The notes under the pieces are model-generated. The model was not told the DNA's origin and made no database searches. It was given only the letters and a program-made list of their open reading frames with translations. A program made the position numbers and the translations under genes. From assembly GCA_902762875.1 (NCBI GenBank), contig CACWPS010000004.1, positions 124,001 to 188,000 of the forward strand: a stretch of DNA of 64,000 nt, in the 5' to 3' direction. The number at the start of each line of letters is the position of its first letter. Positions within the stretch are counted from its first letter, which is position 1. The stretch comes from Oscillospiraceae bacterium (GTDB taxonomy: Bacteria; Bacillota; Clostridia; Oscillospirales; Acutalibacteraceae). This document shows positions 35,801 to 45,400 of the stretch, piece after piece.

Positions 35801-36364
35801 ATGAAAAAGAAAATAATTATAGTATTATGCGGGGTTATACTTGCCGCTCTCTTAGCATTGGCAGGAGCTTTTGTGATCTTTAATAATAAACCGACCGCAA
35901 AATCGGATGAAGCGAAAAACCCAAGTAAAAAAAGCCCCGATATTCAAATTGAAATTGATAATACCGATGAGGTTGAAAGCAGTGAGGACAATGACAGCAG
36001 TGATAACTTAAGCTTTATTGAACCCGATGAAACCGAAGCGGATAAATTGCTGAACGAAAACAATAAGACAAAGGATAATTCAAAAGCTGAATCCGCAATA
36101 TCAAGCTCTGAAGCTGAAGAAACAGAGAGTGTTGAAGTTCAGACCTTTGAGGAAGGCAAAACCGAGCTCGAAGATACAGCGGACGATTATCTGAAAGCTA
36201 ATAAAATAGACCCTAAAACCGCAGGTGAAACGGGAGAAATATGCCCTAACTGCGGAAAGAAAATATGGAATCCGGACAAGTACGGATTTTTCATACCCGG
36301 AATGCCGGACGATTACGAAAACAGCGGTTATTGTCTCGGTACCTGCGGGATTTCCTTAGAATAG
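35801..36364 (+). CDS. Membrane-anchored acidic protein with C-terminal zinc-ribbon-like motif
   Basis: I do not recognise this 187-residue protein. It has one N-terminal membrane helix (IIIVLCGVILAALLALAGAF) after two lysines. About 90 residues of low-complexity acidic and Ser-rich linker follow. The C-terminal domain is compact, with four cysteines in a CPNCGKK...YCLGTCG pattern. The cysteines could bind zinc outside the membrane. It sits between pseudopilins and the large secreted protein, so a pilus-related surface role is possible. Confidence 0.6.
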   Translation: MKKKIIIVLCGVILAALLALAGAFVIFNNKPTAKSDEAKNPSKKSPDIQIEIDNTDEVESSEDNDSSDNLSFIEPDETEADKLLNENNKTKDNSKAESAISSSEAEETESVEVQTFEEGKTELEDTADDYLKANKIDPKTAGETGEICPNCGKKIWNPDKYGFFIPGMPDDYENSGYCLGTCGISLE

Positions 36365-36376
36365 GAGAGATTTCTA

Positions 36377-39300
36377 TTGAAAAAGAAATTAAAAAAACTA
36401 ATAACAATGCTGACTGTTGTTATGACTATGACAGCGGTATTTACAATGAAGACCCACGCTGTAAGCCTTGATTACAGCGGAGGGTCTTCTGCTAATAATA
36501 CGGGAGCTACAGCAACAACATCGGGCTTTACCGTTTCATACGATAAGGCAAAAGATAATATTTGCGGTTACAGATTCAGCGTTGTGTCAGCTTCGGGTGC
36601 GCCTAAAAGCGGAACAAAGGCTGTTAATGTTTATCTTAGCGACATTACCATAGGAAACAGCGCTTATTCCTCGGGTCAGCGCTTTATTGTATCAAGCGGA
36701 GTTGCCGCAAACAAGAAGCAATTAGCAAACGGAACAAAGGTAAGCAGTACTACTTCTACTCAAGGCTGTGATTACAAATCGGGAAACTGCGGTTTTTATT
36801 CTTCTTTACCGCAAAATCCCGATTCGATCGGCACATGGATAAAAAACTCATCTAACAACTATCAGAATCTTTCAAGAATATATGTTATCTGCGGCACTAA
36901 TCTTTCAAACGCAACCGAAAGCGATTATGTGCTTACAGAGCCTATTTTCCGTATGAAGCTGGCAGGTACGCAAACTGCGGCAACCTCAACCGAGTTAGCG
37001 ATTTACGGAGCCGCTGTATCGGGAGGCGACGGATATAACGGCGGCAACGGAAACCTTTACAACGCCGGTTCGGGAACATTATGGAATTTAATGTACTATA
37101 TAAACAGAGAGTTTCCTAATGCGCTTTATGTATCGTCTAATACAGGTGTATACAATGCGGTATCTGTTAAATCAAGCGGTCGGTACACCTACAAAGAGAT
37201 AATCCAAAACGGATACGGCTGTTCGGTTTTAACCGTTAAAAATGTTATTACGATTAAAACGGATTACACAAATTCCATAACTCACTGGAAATATGTCGGC
37301 ACAGGCGGGGATAACGGCAACGGAACCTTTAAAAATATGGGTTCCTCGACATTTACGGGTAAGGCGGGAAATTCCGTAACAATCCCAAGCAATTTAGTAC
37401 AGAGCTATACGGGATATTACAATACCGGCGTAGCAGGCTCTTATTGGGCGACGGGTACTTGGTCTAATAAAAATATAGGTTCAAGCTTTACTCAACCTGC
37501 GTGTAATGTTTGGATGGAATATTATTACTACCCAAAATCCGTTAAGGTTGTATTCAACAAAAATGACGGAAGCAATAGCGTAGCAGACCAAACCTTCACC
37601 TATGCGGTTTCGGGTAACAGATTCGGTTATAACAATGACGGTAAGCCTAAATGGTATAACAACAGCGGACAGTTCGGCGGATGGGACAGAGAGGGCTATA
37701 CTTTGCTCGGTTGGAGTGAATCTGCAACGGCAACAAGCGAAACTTACTCTACCTATAGCGGTGTTGCGGACTGGTGGATAAATTCAAAAGTTCCCGACCC
37801 AAATGCGAGCAGTACAGTTAATCTCTATGCCGTATGGAAAAAGAACACCTATACGGACGCAATAAGCCATTGGGCGTGGGGTTTTAACGGTAATGGAAAT
37901 AACGGTGACCGGAATGCTTTCCATTTAACAAATACCAACTTCACTAAGAGCTATGGTGATGTTTTCGCCTTGACAGAAGCTGACGCAACCGCTATACCTA
38001 ACGGTTTTTATTTGAATAATACTTGGCAGATAGGAACCGATTCTGTAAATGGTTCTTGGCAAAATTATCCGTATGGTACTAAATTTACACAAAAAAATTA
38101 TAATATGGGTTTTGAATATGATTATCATCCGTATACCTATAACATTACCTACGATTTAGACGGAGGAACTAACGATCCGAACAACCCCACAAGCTATAAT
38201 GTTTTGTACGGTAAGGATTTATACTCCCCCACAAAAACGGGATATGAGTTCTTGGGTTGGATGCGGGATTATACAAACCCGCAAATCGCCCTTTCTGCAT
38301 TAAACCATAATTACAATTACTATAATGTTTTAAATAACATTGAACCAGGAACAGAATACGAAATAACAATAGGTAATGCAAAAACCACCGCCGGTTCATC
38401 GTCTATGTTCTCGTGCGTTATTTACGATTTCACAGACAGCAAGTGCTTTTTTCAAAAAAATATCGCCTTTGGAAGTAACCTTTCGTTTTCGGTTACCTGT
38501 CCGGCTTCTGCCGATACGAACCACGATATAAGGCTGTTGTTTTATTCGGGTGTTGCAGGAAGTACAAGCGGTATTGCTTCGGTTTATTCCAATGTCAATA
38601 TTAAGTATTATCTTGACGGTATAAATAAAGGCTGCGGCTCGGCTTTCGGCAGTCCGAACGAATTGTATACAGAGTTGTCTAAGCGTACAACAGGCGATAT
38701 TAAACTAATCGCCAAATGGGAATTGTATGAGAAAATCGCTATTGTTCCTATTGAGCCTAATGCTCCGTACAGAGAAAAAACAAATGTCATTTCGAGCTTT
38801 TGGTTGGTAAACCTTTCGGATGACGATTATACACCGACAACGGGAGCAAAGGTTGTGTTCAGCGTTTACAATTCTTCGGGTCAAAGAATTGCGGTTGAAA
38901 CACAGGGTTTTATTGCGCCTAAAAGGGATAAGAATTTAGCGTATTTCGGTTGGTATGTACCCGACGGTTATGCTTCTTCCGATGTAACGGTTAATGCATA
39001 TATTGACGACGGTCCTTATCAGTACAGCCACACCTCGGAGAGCTATACAATCGCCTCATACGATACCTGCATAGAGCCCGATACAGATTACAATGCTAAA
39101 GCTCCCGATGGGTTTACAGTACCTCCGTCTCCCTCCGATAGCACAACAAGCGGACGGTGGTGGCAATGGGTGTACAGCGGAGGTGCTTATACAAAGAAGC
39201 AGTTTGCGGTTGCTAATACTGTAAACGATCTTGTTTTAACAGCGCCCACAAGTCCATCTGCATATACCGAAAACGGTAAGCTGTATATGAAATCCGGTTA

Positions 39301-39661
39301 TGGCTTTGAATTAAGCTTTAAGGACAGTATGTATACGGTAAGCGGATATACGGACGGTTCGGTTAACGAATGCTTTGCACCGCAATATTATTACGCTTTG
39401 TTCCCCGAATATAATTATACCTATGGCAGAGATAAATGCCGAAGCATTGAAACGGTATCGGGTAAAAAGGTATTTGTAAATGCCGCGGATATGGCAAGAC
39501 AGCATTTCACACCGATATATTACCCGGACGGCGAGTATAAGCTTAAGGCGGTTTTAAGCGACTGTTGGACTCCTGCGGGTATGATTACCACATATAAAAC
39601 CGTCGCTGTTCAGATTAACGGGAATGTTTATGACGATTGGTATATAGGCAGGAATGATTAA
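36377..39661 (+). CDS. Large secreted protein with InlB-type and duplicated domains
   Basis: This 1,094-residue protein begins with a signal peptide (TTG start; MKKKLKKLITMLTVVMTMTA, cleavage near THA-VS). It carries two related blocks of about 95 residues, near residues 294-388 and 489-585. They share an S-ITHW/S-ISHW opening and end in MEYYYY or FEYDYHP. Each is followed by an InlB/Flg_new-like repeat (VVFNKNDG; ITYDLDGGTNDPNNP) that ends GW and AVWK/AKWE. The second repeat holds an inserted beta-rich domain. There is no LPXTG sorting signal. As the last gene of the Tad run it is a good candidate for a pilus tip adhesin, but that is inference. Confidence 0.72.
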   Translation: MKKKLKKLITMLTVVMTMTAVFTMKTHAVSLDYSGGSSANNTGATATTSGFTVSYDKAKDNICGYRFSVVSASGAPKSGTKAVNVYLSDITIGNSAYSSGQRFIVSSGVAANKKQLANGTKVSSTTSTQGCDYKSGNCGFYSSLPQNPDSIGTWIKNSSNNYQNLSRIYVICGTNLSNATESDYVLTEPIFRMKLAGTQTAATSTELAIYGAAVSGGDGYNGGNGNLYNAGSGTLWNLMYYINREFPNALYVSSNTGVYNAVSVKSSGRYTYKEIIQNGYGCSVLTVKNVITIKTDYTNSITHWKYVGTGGDNGNGTFKNMGSSTFTGKAGNSVTIPSNLVQSYTGYYNTGVAGSYWATGTWSNKNIGSSFTQPACNVWMEYYYYPKSVKVVFNKNDGSNSVADQTFTYAVSGNRFGYNNDGKPKWYNNSGQFGGWDREGYTLLGWSESATATSETYSTYSGVADWWINSKVPDPNASSTVNLYAVWKKNTYTDAISHWAWGFNGNGNNGDRNAFHLTNTNFTKSYGDVFALTEADATAIPNGFYLNNTWQIGTDSVNGSWQNYPYGTKFTQKNYNMGFEYDYHPYTYNITYDLDGGTNDPNNPTSYNVLYGKDLYSPTKTGYEFLGWMRDYTNPQIALSALNHNYNYYNVLNNIEPGTEYEITIGNAKTTAGSSSMFSCVIYDFTDSKCFFQKNIAFGSNLSFSVTCPASADTNHDIRLLFYSGVAGSTSGIASVYSNVNIKYYLDGINKGCGSAFGSPNELYTELSKRTTGDIKLIAKWELYEKIAIVPIEPNAPYREKTNVISSFWLVNLSDDDYTPTTGAKVVFSVYNSSGQRIAVETQGFIAPKRDKNLAYFGWYVPDGYASSDVTVNAYIDDGPYQYSHTSESYTIASYDTCIEPDTDYNAKAPDGFTVPPSPSDSTTSGRWWQWVYSGGAYTKKQFAVANTVNDLVLTAPTSPSAYTENGKLYMKSGYGFELSFKDSMYTVSGYTDGSVNECFAPQYYYALFPEYNYTYGRDKCRSIETVSGKKVFVNAADMARQHFTPIYYPDGEYKLKAVLSDCWTPAGMITTYKTVAVQINGNVYDDWYIGRND

Positions 39662-39677
39662 ATGAATCAGAAAATAA

Positions 39678-39709
39678 TTTAAGGCGGCATCGAAAGGTGC
39701 CGCCTTAAA
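39678..39709 (+). terminator. Perfect GNRA-capped hairpin at the end of the pilus locus
   Basis: TTTAAGGCGGCATC (39678-39691) pairs with GGTGCCGCCTTAAA (39696-39709) with one wobble and a GAAA loop. It follows the large secreted protein gene by 17 bp and precedes the next ribosome site by 4 bp, dividing pilus and processing modules. Confidence 0.72.
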
Positions 39710-39727
39710 ATTTAGGAGGTGGAAACC

Positions 39728-40336
39728 TTGACGAATGAAAAAAGAAAGGTCGGCAATTACGAGGTGATTGCCTGTCAGCGAATCGGCGGCGAGGAAATCA
39801 TTGTCGGTGAAGATAAGAACGCCGTGCCGCCTGAGCGGTATATTTGCTGTTATGTGGAACGCAACGAGCTGATGGAGCTTTACACACACGGCTTGGCAAG
39901 CGACGGCTATGCTGAAATTTTTGAAATATACGGTCAGCGCATTACCACGGCGGCAAAGAATGCCATCGAAAAAACCGATGAAGAAAAAGCGGTTATCGGC
40001 GGCGAGGACAGAGTTATCACCGCAGATAAATGCCGCCGTATCTCCAGTGAAGACAACCTGATAAACAAAGTGGTTGTAATCGACAGCAATGTTTTCAGCC
40101 CCGAATATCAGCTTGCCACGCATCAGCTTATGTTCTGCACGGGCGGCTTCGGCTCACAGCCTAATGCCAGAGGGCGCACCTGCTTTTGCACCTCTCTGTA
40201 TGATGGGCACAAAGCGAATTTTTACAGACAGGATGTACTCGGCATTATAGATGCAGACTCACTTCCCAAATGGGCAAAGCCGGGTTACGAAAAGGCTTTG
40301 CAAGCCGCAAAAAAAGAAGAAAGGAATGAAAGATAA
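39728..40336 (+). CDS. ICE-conserved protein of unknown function
   Basis: This 202-residue soluble protein starts at TTG 39728. I chose it because AGGAGG ends 8 bp upstream, while the earlier GTG at 39719 touches the site. It has an acidic N-terminal half and a C-terminal block rich in aromatic and cysteine residues (QLATHQLMFCTGGFGSQPNA, GRTCFCTSLYDGHKANF, RQDVLGI). The His, Cys and Tyr residues of that block look conserved. Proteins like it accompany the giant helicase in Tn1549-type elements. No function can be given. Confidence 0.7.
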   Translation: MTNEKRKVGNYEVIACQRIGGEEIIVGEDKNAVPPERYICCYVERNELMELYTHGLASDGYAEIFEIYGQRITTAAKNAIEKTDEEKAVIGGEDRVITADKCRRISSEDNLINKVVVIDSNVFSPEYQLATHQLMFCTGGFGSQPNARGRTCFCTSLYDGHKANFYRQDVLGIIDADSLPKWAKPGYEKALQAAKKEERNER

Positions 40337-41271
40337 TGAGTTTTGATTTGAAGGTAATGAAAGAACCGGAACAAAAGTATACCTATCGGCAAAGCACACA
40401 GATTGCTATGCAGTGCGGACTCATTGGGTATCTTCGTGCGGATATGGATACAAACGGAAAGGGTTTTTTCAGTTCTTGGAACGATTACCGCACGGATCTG
40501 AAAACGGACGAGTTCAAAGCGGAATTTGACGATCTGATTAACACCTACCGTCAAAAAGACAATTTTCTTGCGGACAGAAACACGCTGAGTAAGTTCTGTT
40601 ACAAGGAAGCTTTGCAATACGGCAGCGACGAACGCTCTTTCGGTGTTCGAGTAGATTCCGATGATTACGCCTATCTTTGCAGGCTCAATCCCCATCAGGG
40701 CGAATACAACCTATACTGCTACTGCTACAAAAAAGAATGGCTTGACGACCATATCCGTAATGCCGAGAAAGGTATCCGTTTCATTACACCGGAATACAAA
40801 GAAAAGTTCCGCATTAAGGACGGCGACCGCATTCGTATTACCTACTCTGACGGAAAGACTTGCGACAGGGTGTGTAGATATATAGACGAATACCATGTTG
40901 AGGTGGGAGATAATCTCTATCATATTTGCGAATTTGCCGAGCGTATAGAGCAAAACGGCGCAAAGGTCATCCCGCTTCGCTCGGATTTGCCCGAAACTTG
41001 TTATGCGACTTTGCCCGGGACTGATGAAGTAATCATCATCAAGCATGGAGAAAGCGGATATTACACTTGTGAGTATTCGACCGATGATAAAGCATTTAAC
41101 CGAGCGTTGGTTGATGATCGAAATTCAAACCTCGGAGTCAGCAAAGCACAGGTAGAAGCAATGCTTGCAGGCTCTATGTTCGGTTGGGGCGTCCCCGCCG
41201 CTGAACCGAAAAGCTATGACGAAAACGGCGTCTTGCTTCATAATTCAAAAGACAGAGGTGACGCACGATGA
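40336..41271 (+). CDS. ICE-conserved multi-domain protein of unknown function
   Basis: This 311-residue protein has an N-terminal globular part with RQSTQIAMQCGLIGYLRADM. Its Tyr-rich middle (YAYLCRLNPHQGEYNLYCYC) resembles large polyvalent protein-associated (LPD) domains of conjugative elements. A C-terminal segment follows with GDRIRITYSDGKTC and a glycine-rich end, and it ends in GDAR. It overlaps the next gene (ATGA). Its role may be anti-defence or regulatory, by analogy only. Confidence 0.65.
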   Translation: MSFDLKVMKEPEQKYTYRQSTQIAMQCGLIGYLRADMDTNGKGFFSSWNDYRTDLKTDEFKAEFDDLINTYRQKDNFLADRNTLSKFCYKEALQYGSDERSFGVRVDSDDYAYLCRLNPHQGEYNLYCYCYKKEWLDDHIRNAEKGIRFITPEYKEKFRIKDGDRIRITYSDGKTCDRVCRYIDEYHVEVGDNLYHICEFAERIEQNGAKVIPLRSDLPETCYATLPGTDEVIIIKHGESGYYTCEYSTDDKAFNRALVDDRNSNLGVSKAQVEAMLAGSMFGWGVPAAEPKSYDENGVLLHNSKDRGDAR

Positions 41272-41453
41272 AATATTCGGTAAAAGTCAAAGAAATCAGC
41301 TACGGTGTTGTTGAAGTCGAGGCAGCTTCCGCTGAGGAAGCCGAAGAAAAAGCCGAGTCTGTTTATTATGACGGCAATATTATATGGGGCAATTCCGAGG
41401 TGGATTGCACCGCTGAACCTGTAAAAGAGAGAAAGCGAGATGAAGCACGATGA
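41268..41453 (+). CDS. DpnD/PcfM-like small protein
   Basis: This 61-residue protein has the DpnD/PcfM-like pattern: YSVKVKEISYGVVEVEAASA, then EEAEEKAESVYYDGNI and an acidic strand. The same domain opens the protein at 55866. The start overlaps the previous stop, and its own stop overlaps the next start, so three genes are coupled. The function in element biology is unknown. Confidence 0.75.
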   Translation: MKYSVKVKEISYGVVEVEAASAEEAEEKAESVYYDGNIIWGNSEVDCTAEPVKERKRDEAR

Positions 41454-41593
41454 GCGACACTTGTGTATGCTGCGGCCGAGAAATCCCGGAGGGCAGACAG
41501 GTTTGCCCTATCTGTGAATATGAAGCCGAGCACGGAAAGGAGGATGCGAATGTATCAGGAAAGCACAGACCATCTGATATGGTCGAACTATGA
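41450..41593 (+). CDS. Small zinc-ribbon protein
   Basis: A 47-codon gene begins at ATG 41450, overlapping the upstream stop, and reads MSDTCVCCGREIPEGRQVCP and then ICEYEAEHGKEDANVSG. Two CxxC pairs (CVCC and CPIC), about 12 residues apart, make a rubredoxin-knuckle-like zinc site. The gene overlaps the next one in another frame by 44 bp. Short proteins of this kind are frequent in phages and conjugative elements. A DNA- or protein-binding role is likely but unproven. Confidence 0.78.
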   Translation: MSDTCVCCGREIPEGRQVCPICEYEAEHGKEDANVSGKHRPSDMVEL

Positions 41594-42104
41594 CCTTGAT
41601 TTAGAGGACTGGCGTGAGTCATTGGAAGAGCTTTATCCCCATTATTCTGAGGATGAGTTATACGAGCAAATGTACGATTCCAATGCCGCCAATCTTGACG
41701 ATGAACGCTGTAACTTGGATATACAGTTATCCTCCCCGATTTTGGTTATCGGCGATCTCGGACTTTGGTACGGCAGACGCACCGGATATAAGGAGATCGA
41801 AAGCGGCAATATCCGTGATTGTCTGTATTCGGATACGGACTATACCACTTGGTATGTAGATAAAGACGGAGAGTTTCGTTGTGATGCTACTCACCACGAT
41901 GGCACAAATCATTACCGCTACCGTACCTATCGGGACGGTGTGACCGACGAGCAGATTGAAGATTTGAAAGAAAAACTCTACTGCGGTGAAGCAACCGAAA
42001 AAGACATTGAAAAGGTCACACGCAGGCTTGGTGATGAAATCGGCGCAGTGTACGGCTGGGAATTTCCCGGTGAAAAGCCGAAAGTTAAAGTATACGAAAG
42101 ATAA
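41550..42104 (+). CDS. ICE-conserved acidic protein of unknown function
   Basis: This 184-residue protein is very rich in Asp, Glu and Tyr (for example WSNYDLDLEDWRESLEELYP, then SSPILVIGDLGLWYGRRTGY). The ATG at 41550 is taken because AAAGGAGG lies 6 bp upstream. An in-frame start at 41463 would overlap the zinc-ribbon gene almost entirely. The central ILVIGDLGLWYGRR strip and the HHDGTNHYRYRTYRDG block look structured and conserved. The acidic surface could be a DNA mimic, which is speculation. Confidence 0.65.
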   Translation: MYQESTDHLIWSNYDLDLEDWRESLEELYPHYSEDELYEQMYDSNAANLDDERCNLDIQLSSPILVIGDLGLWYGRRTGYKEIESGNIRDCLYSDTDYTTWYVDKDGEFRCDATHHDGTNHYRYRTYRDGVTDEQIEDLKEKLYCGEATEKDIEKVTRRLGDEIGAVYGWEFPGEKPKVKVYER

Positions 42105-42145
42105 ATCCGTCTGTGGCAGATGAGAAAAAAGAAAGGAGAACACTT

Positions 42146-42436
42146 ATGCAAAAAGACAAAAAAGCGTTATACAGATATTTAAGGAAATATCATACCGGCA
42201 GAGATAACGCGATAATTTGCAAACAGTTGAAGATGAGATTTCAGGTAAGCGAAGAGGCCATTCGGTATTATGTGTCTTGCCTTAGAAAAGAAGGTATTCC
42301 GATTTGCAGTTGTATGGATGGATACTATTACCCCGAAACTCATTCTGAAATTGTAGAGACAGTATCAAGGTTTAACAAATATCTTTTGACCTTGTCTGCC
42401 ACAAACGCAAATTTATTGAGAGCAAAACTAAAGTAA
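42146..42436 (+). CDS. Helix-turn-helix protein
   Basis: This 96-residue basic protein has a winged-helix-like N-terminal segment (YRYLRKYHTGRDNAIICKQL, then RFQVSEEAIRYYVSCLRKEG and a wing with SCMDGYYY). This fits DNA binding. The start is the ATG at 42146 with AAAGGAG upstream. It lies just before the giant helicase gene (9 bp gap), so it may control that gene or load it on DNA. Confidence 0.7.
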   Translation: MQKDKKALYRYLRKYHTGRDNAIICKQLKMRFQVSEEAIRYYVSCLRKEGIPICSCMDGYYYPETHSEIVETVSRFNKYLLTLSATNANLLRAKLK

Positions 42437-42451
42437 AGAAGGAGGATGAAA

Positions 42452-45400
42452 ATGCCGAGTAAATTTCAAACTACCGTGGAAATGGTGGCGCATACGGCAA
42501 AGGATATTACCTCACATCCGGAAACCTTTATGAGCTTTCTTGAAACGGCGGCGAACAACTACAAATACAGCTTCCGTGACCAAATGCTTATCTTTGCACA
42601 AAAGCCGAGTGCTACTGCCTGTGCCGAAATTGAGGTATGGAACAAGCTCGGTCGGTATGTAAACAGAGGCACGAAAGGTATCGCCCTTTTGGTGGACCGT
42701 AATGTACCGTATAAGCTGCGCCATGTTTTCGATATTTCCGATACCAACAGTTATTACGGCAATGAAGTAAGACTTTGGACAATGAAGCCGGAGTATGAGG
42801 AGCTTGTGACCGAAGCCTTGGAAAACAGCTTCGGCGAGGTGGAAAACAAAAACACCTTTACCGATGTGCTGTTCAAGATCGCCGACCTTGCTGTGACAGA
42901 TAACCTTACCGATTATTGCGAGCAGTTAAACTCAGTAAGGGACGGCAGTTTTTTGGAGGAAATCGACAGCTTTAATGCCGAAGTGTATTTCAGGGGGCTT
43001 CTTAAAAACAGCGTTCAGTATATGCTTCTTACCCGTTGCGGATATAACGCAGAGGACTTTTTAGATGCCGAGGATTTCCGTGATATATGCAATTTCAACA
43101 CGATAGAAACATTAAATATCCTCGGTTGTGCCGGAAGTGATATATCCGAAATGGTTCTGCAAGAGATTGCCGAAACGGTTAAAGCCGCTGAACGAGAAAG
43201 CAAAAAGAAGAATCGCACATTTGCAAGTCCGGATAAAACTGAGGATAATATAAGCGAAAATAAAGCAACCGAAAGGAGTATACAAAATGGAACTGACCTA
43301 CAGACAGACGGGAGATTATCTTCTGCCGAACATCCAAGTACCGGACAGCCCGAAGATCGGGAAATATGGAATGCTGCGCCACACATTTCTAAAGAATCAC
43401 AGGAAAACGATGTTATCGGGGCTTCAACTGACGGGCAAGCTGAACGGACATCTGGAACAGATAGACCGTCAAGCGAACGAGATGATGGAGAAGCTGACAA
43501 CCGATATGGCAAAAGCACAGGGCGTGAACGAAACCCTGAAAGCGACCGACCAAATGAAGTGGGTGCAGATGATGAACAACATCAAGGCATCAGCGGAAGA
43601 AATCGTGCTGAAGGAAATCGTCTACAGCTAAGCGGTCACGATTACGACGCCCGCAGTGAAATCCCGTATTATCACGAGGAAGATGAAAAAGCCGAGCTGC
43701 TTCGCAACTGTATTGCTCTAAAAGACCATCGAAAAGAAATTGCTACGTTTTTTGCGGAACATGAGGACCGCAGGGAGCGTGGTAATTTTATTAAGGGCTT
43801 TTTTGACAACACCTATGTAGAGCATATTCTTGAGAGCGGTCAGCGTGTAGGCTACCGTGCCTATGACGATTTGCTCACCATGTGGCGCGGCAGTTATCTC
43901 ACCCGTGAAAAAGAGGATTTTATGAGCTGGGAGCGCATTGCAAACAAGATCTACGGACTGATGCTTTTGCACGAATGGTTAAGCCCCGATGAACAGTCCC
44001 TCCCCACTGTCGGCGAACAGATAAGGCTCATTGAAGAAGCTAAAACCGAAAAGGATAAAAAGTTTGTGTTGCCCCAAGAGGCAATCGACTATGTGCTTTG
44101 CCGAGGTAGCGACTATTCGCAAAGTAAACTCCGTATTTATGAGCAGTTTTCAAAACAGGAAAGCAAAGAGAAAAACATTGCTTTTTTGAAATCCGAATAC
44201 GGAACAGGCGGACATTCGGGCGCCCTGCCCGAAAGCGGTTATTGGGAGCAACATGACAGTAAGGGTATAACCGTATCCAAAGGAATAACCGGCGATGCGG
44301 ATAGAATTGAATATACAATAAAGTGGAACGCCGCCGAAAAGCGTATCGGTGAGCTTATAAAGGTCGATAGGTATTTAACACCGGCTGAAAGAGAAGCGTA
44401 TCCCGCATATAAACGCGAAGCGGAGGACAGAAATAAGCGCTCTGAGCTGATGCGTGAGTTTCGCTCTATTTTTGAGGACTACAATGATTTTGAACGGCAG
44501 CTTGGTAATGAGAGTGCCGTTCTTTCTATGTTCGAGCTTGGGGACTGTGCCGCTGCGTTTACAGCCGGCGAAAAGCGCTGTAATTATGTCACGGATAAGC
44601 CCTTTATATTGCCGATTATGCGTAAGGCACTCAATCAAATCATAGAAACCAAAACTCATTTATCCGAACGGGCTGAAAAAATGATTGAAGCCTTATCCGG
44701 CGATATAGCAAAACCCTTTGAGCCAACCTATGACGAGATGAACCCGCCGCCCGAACCGCCGAAAGAATACCGCTTTTCGCTCGGTGATTCGGTATATATA
44801 GGCACAAAGGAATATTCTATCCTATCCCTTGGCGGCGATACCGTCACGCTCAACGACAGCGAGTTCCCGTTGTTTTGCGAAGATATGTCATGGGAGGAAT
44901 TTGACCGCAAGGTAAGCGAAAATCCGATGAACGACAAGTATCTCCATGTGGTAGAAAGCGTTATTTCCGAGTCGGAAGAAATCCCGGACAACACGAAAGT
45001 GAGAATATCCCTGGATAGCGGAAACGACCTCGTTCATTGGATGTATTTTAATCCCGATGCGGATGCCGGAGGTCAGTATGTTTCGGGCGATTTGAGCTTT
45101 TCTGTTTTTGAGGAACTTATCGAGCAGTATGACATTGCAAATCAACCCGAAAATACCGAGAAGTTCGTTATTGACCTTGAAGAAATGTCGGATCAGTTTT
45201 TAGCCGACATCAACACGCCGTTCTTTATGGAAGCGGAAAACGACTATGAGATGGACTGTGACTATATCCGGTTCACACCCGAAAACATTCTGAAAATCCA
45301 CAAGGATATTCAGCAATTTGAAGCAGAACATCATGCAGAACTTAACAGAATGGCTGAACAGACCGAGCCGATCTCCCTGCCTGTTTATGACCGTGAAACA

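Noticed and set aside
43015-43518. 167-codon minus-strand frame over the tnpV region
   Set aside because: Arises from the same base composition that keeps two plus-strand frames open; Ser/Cys-rich with no start signal.
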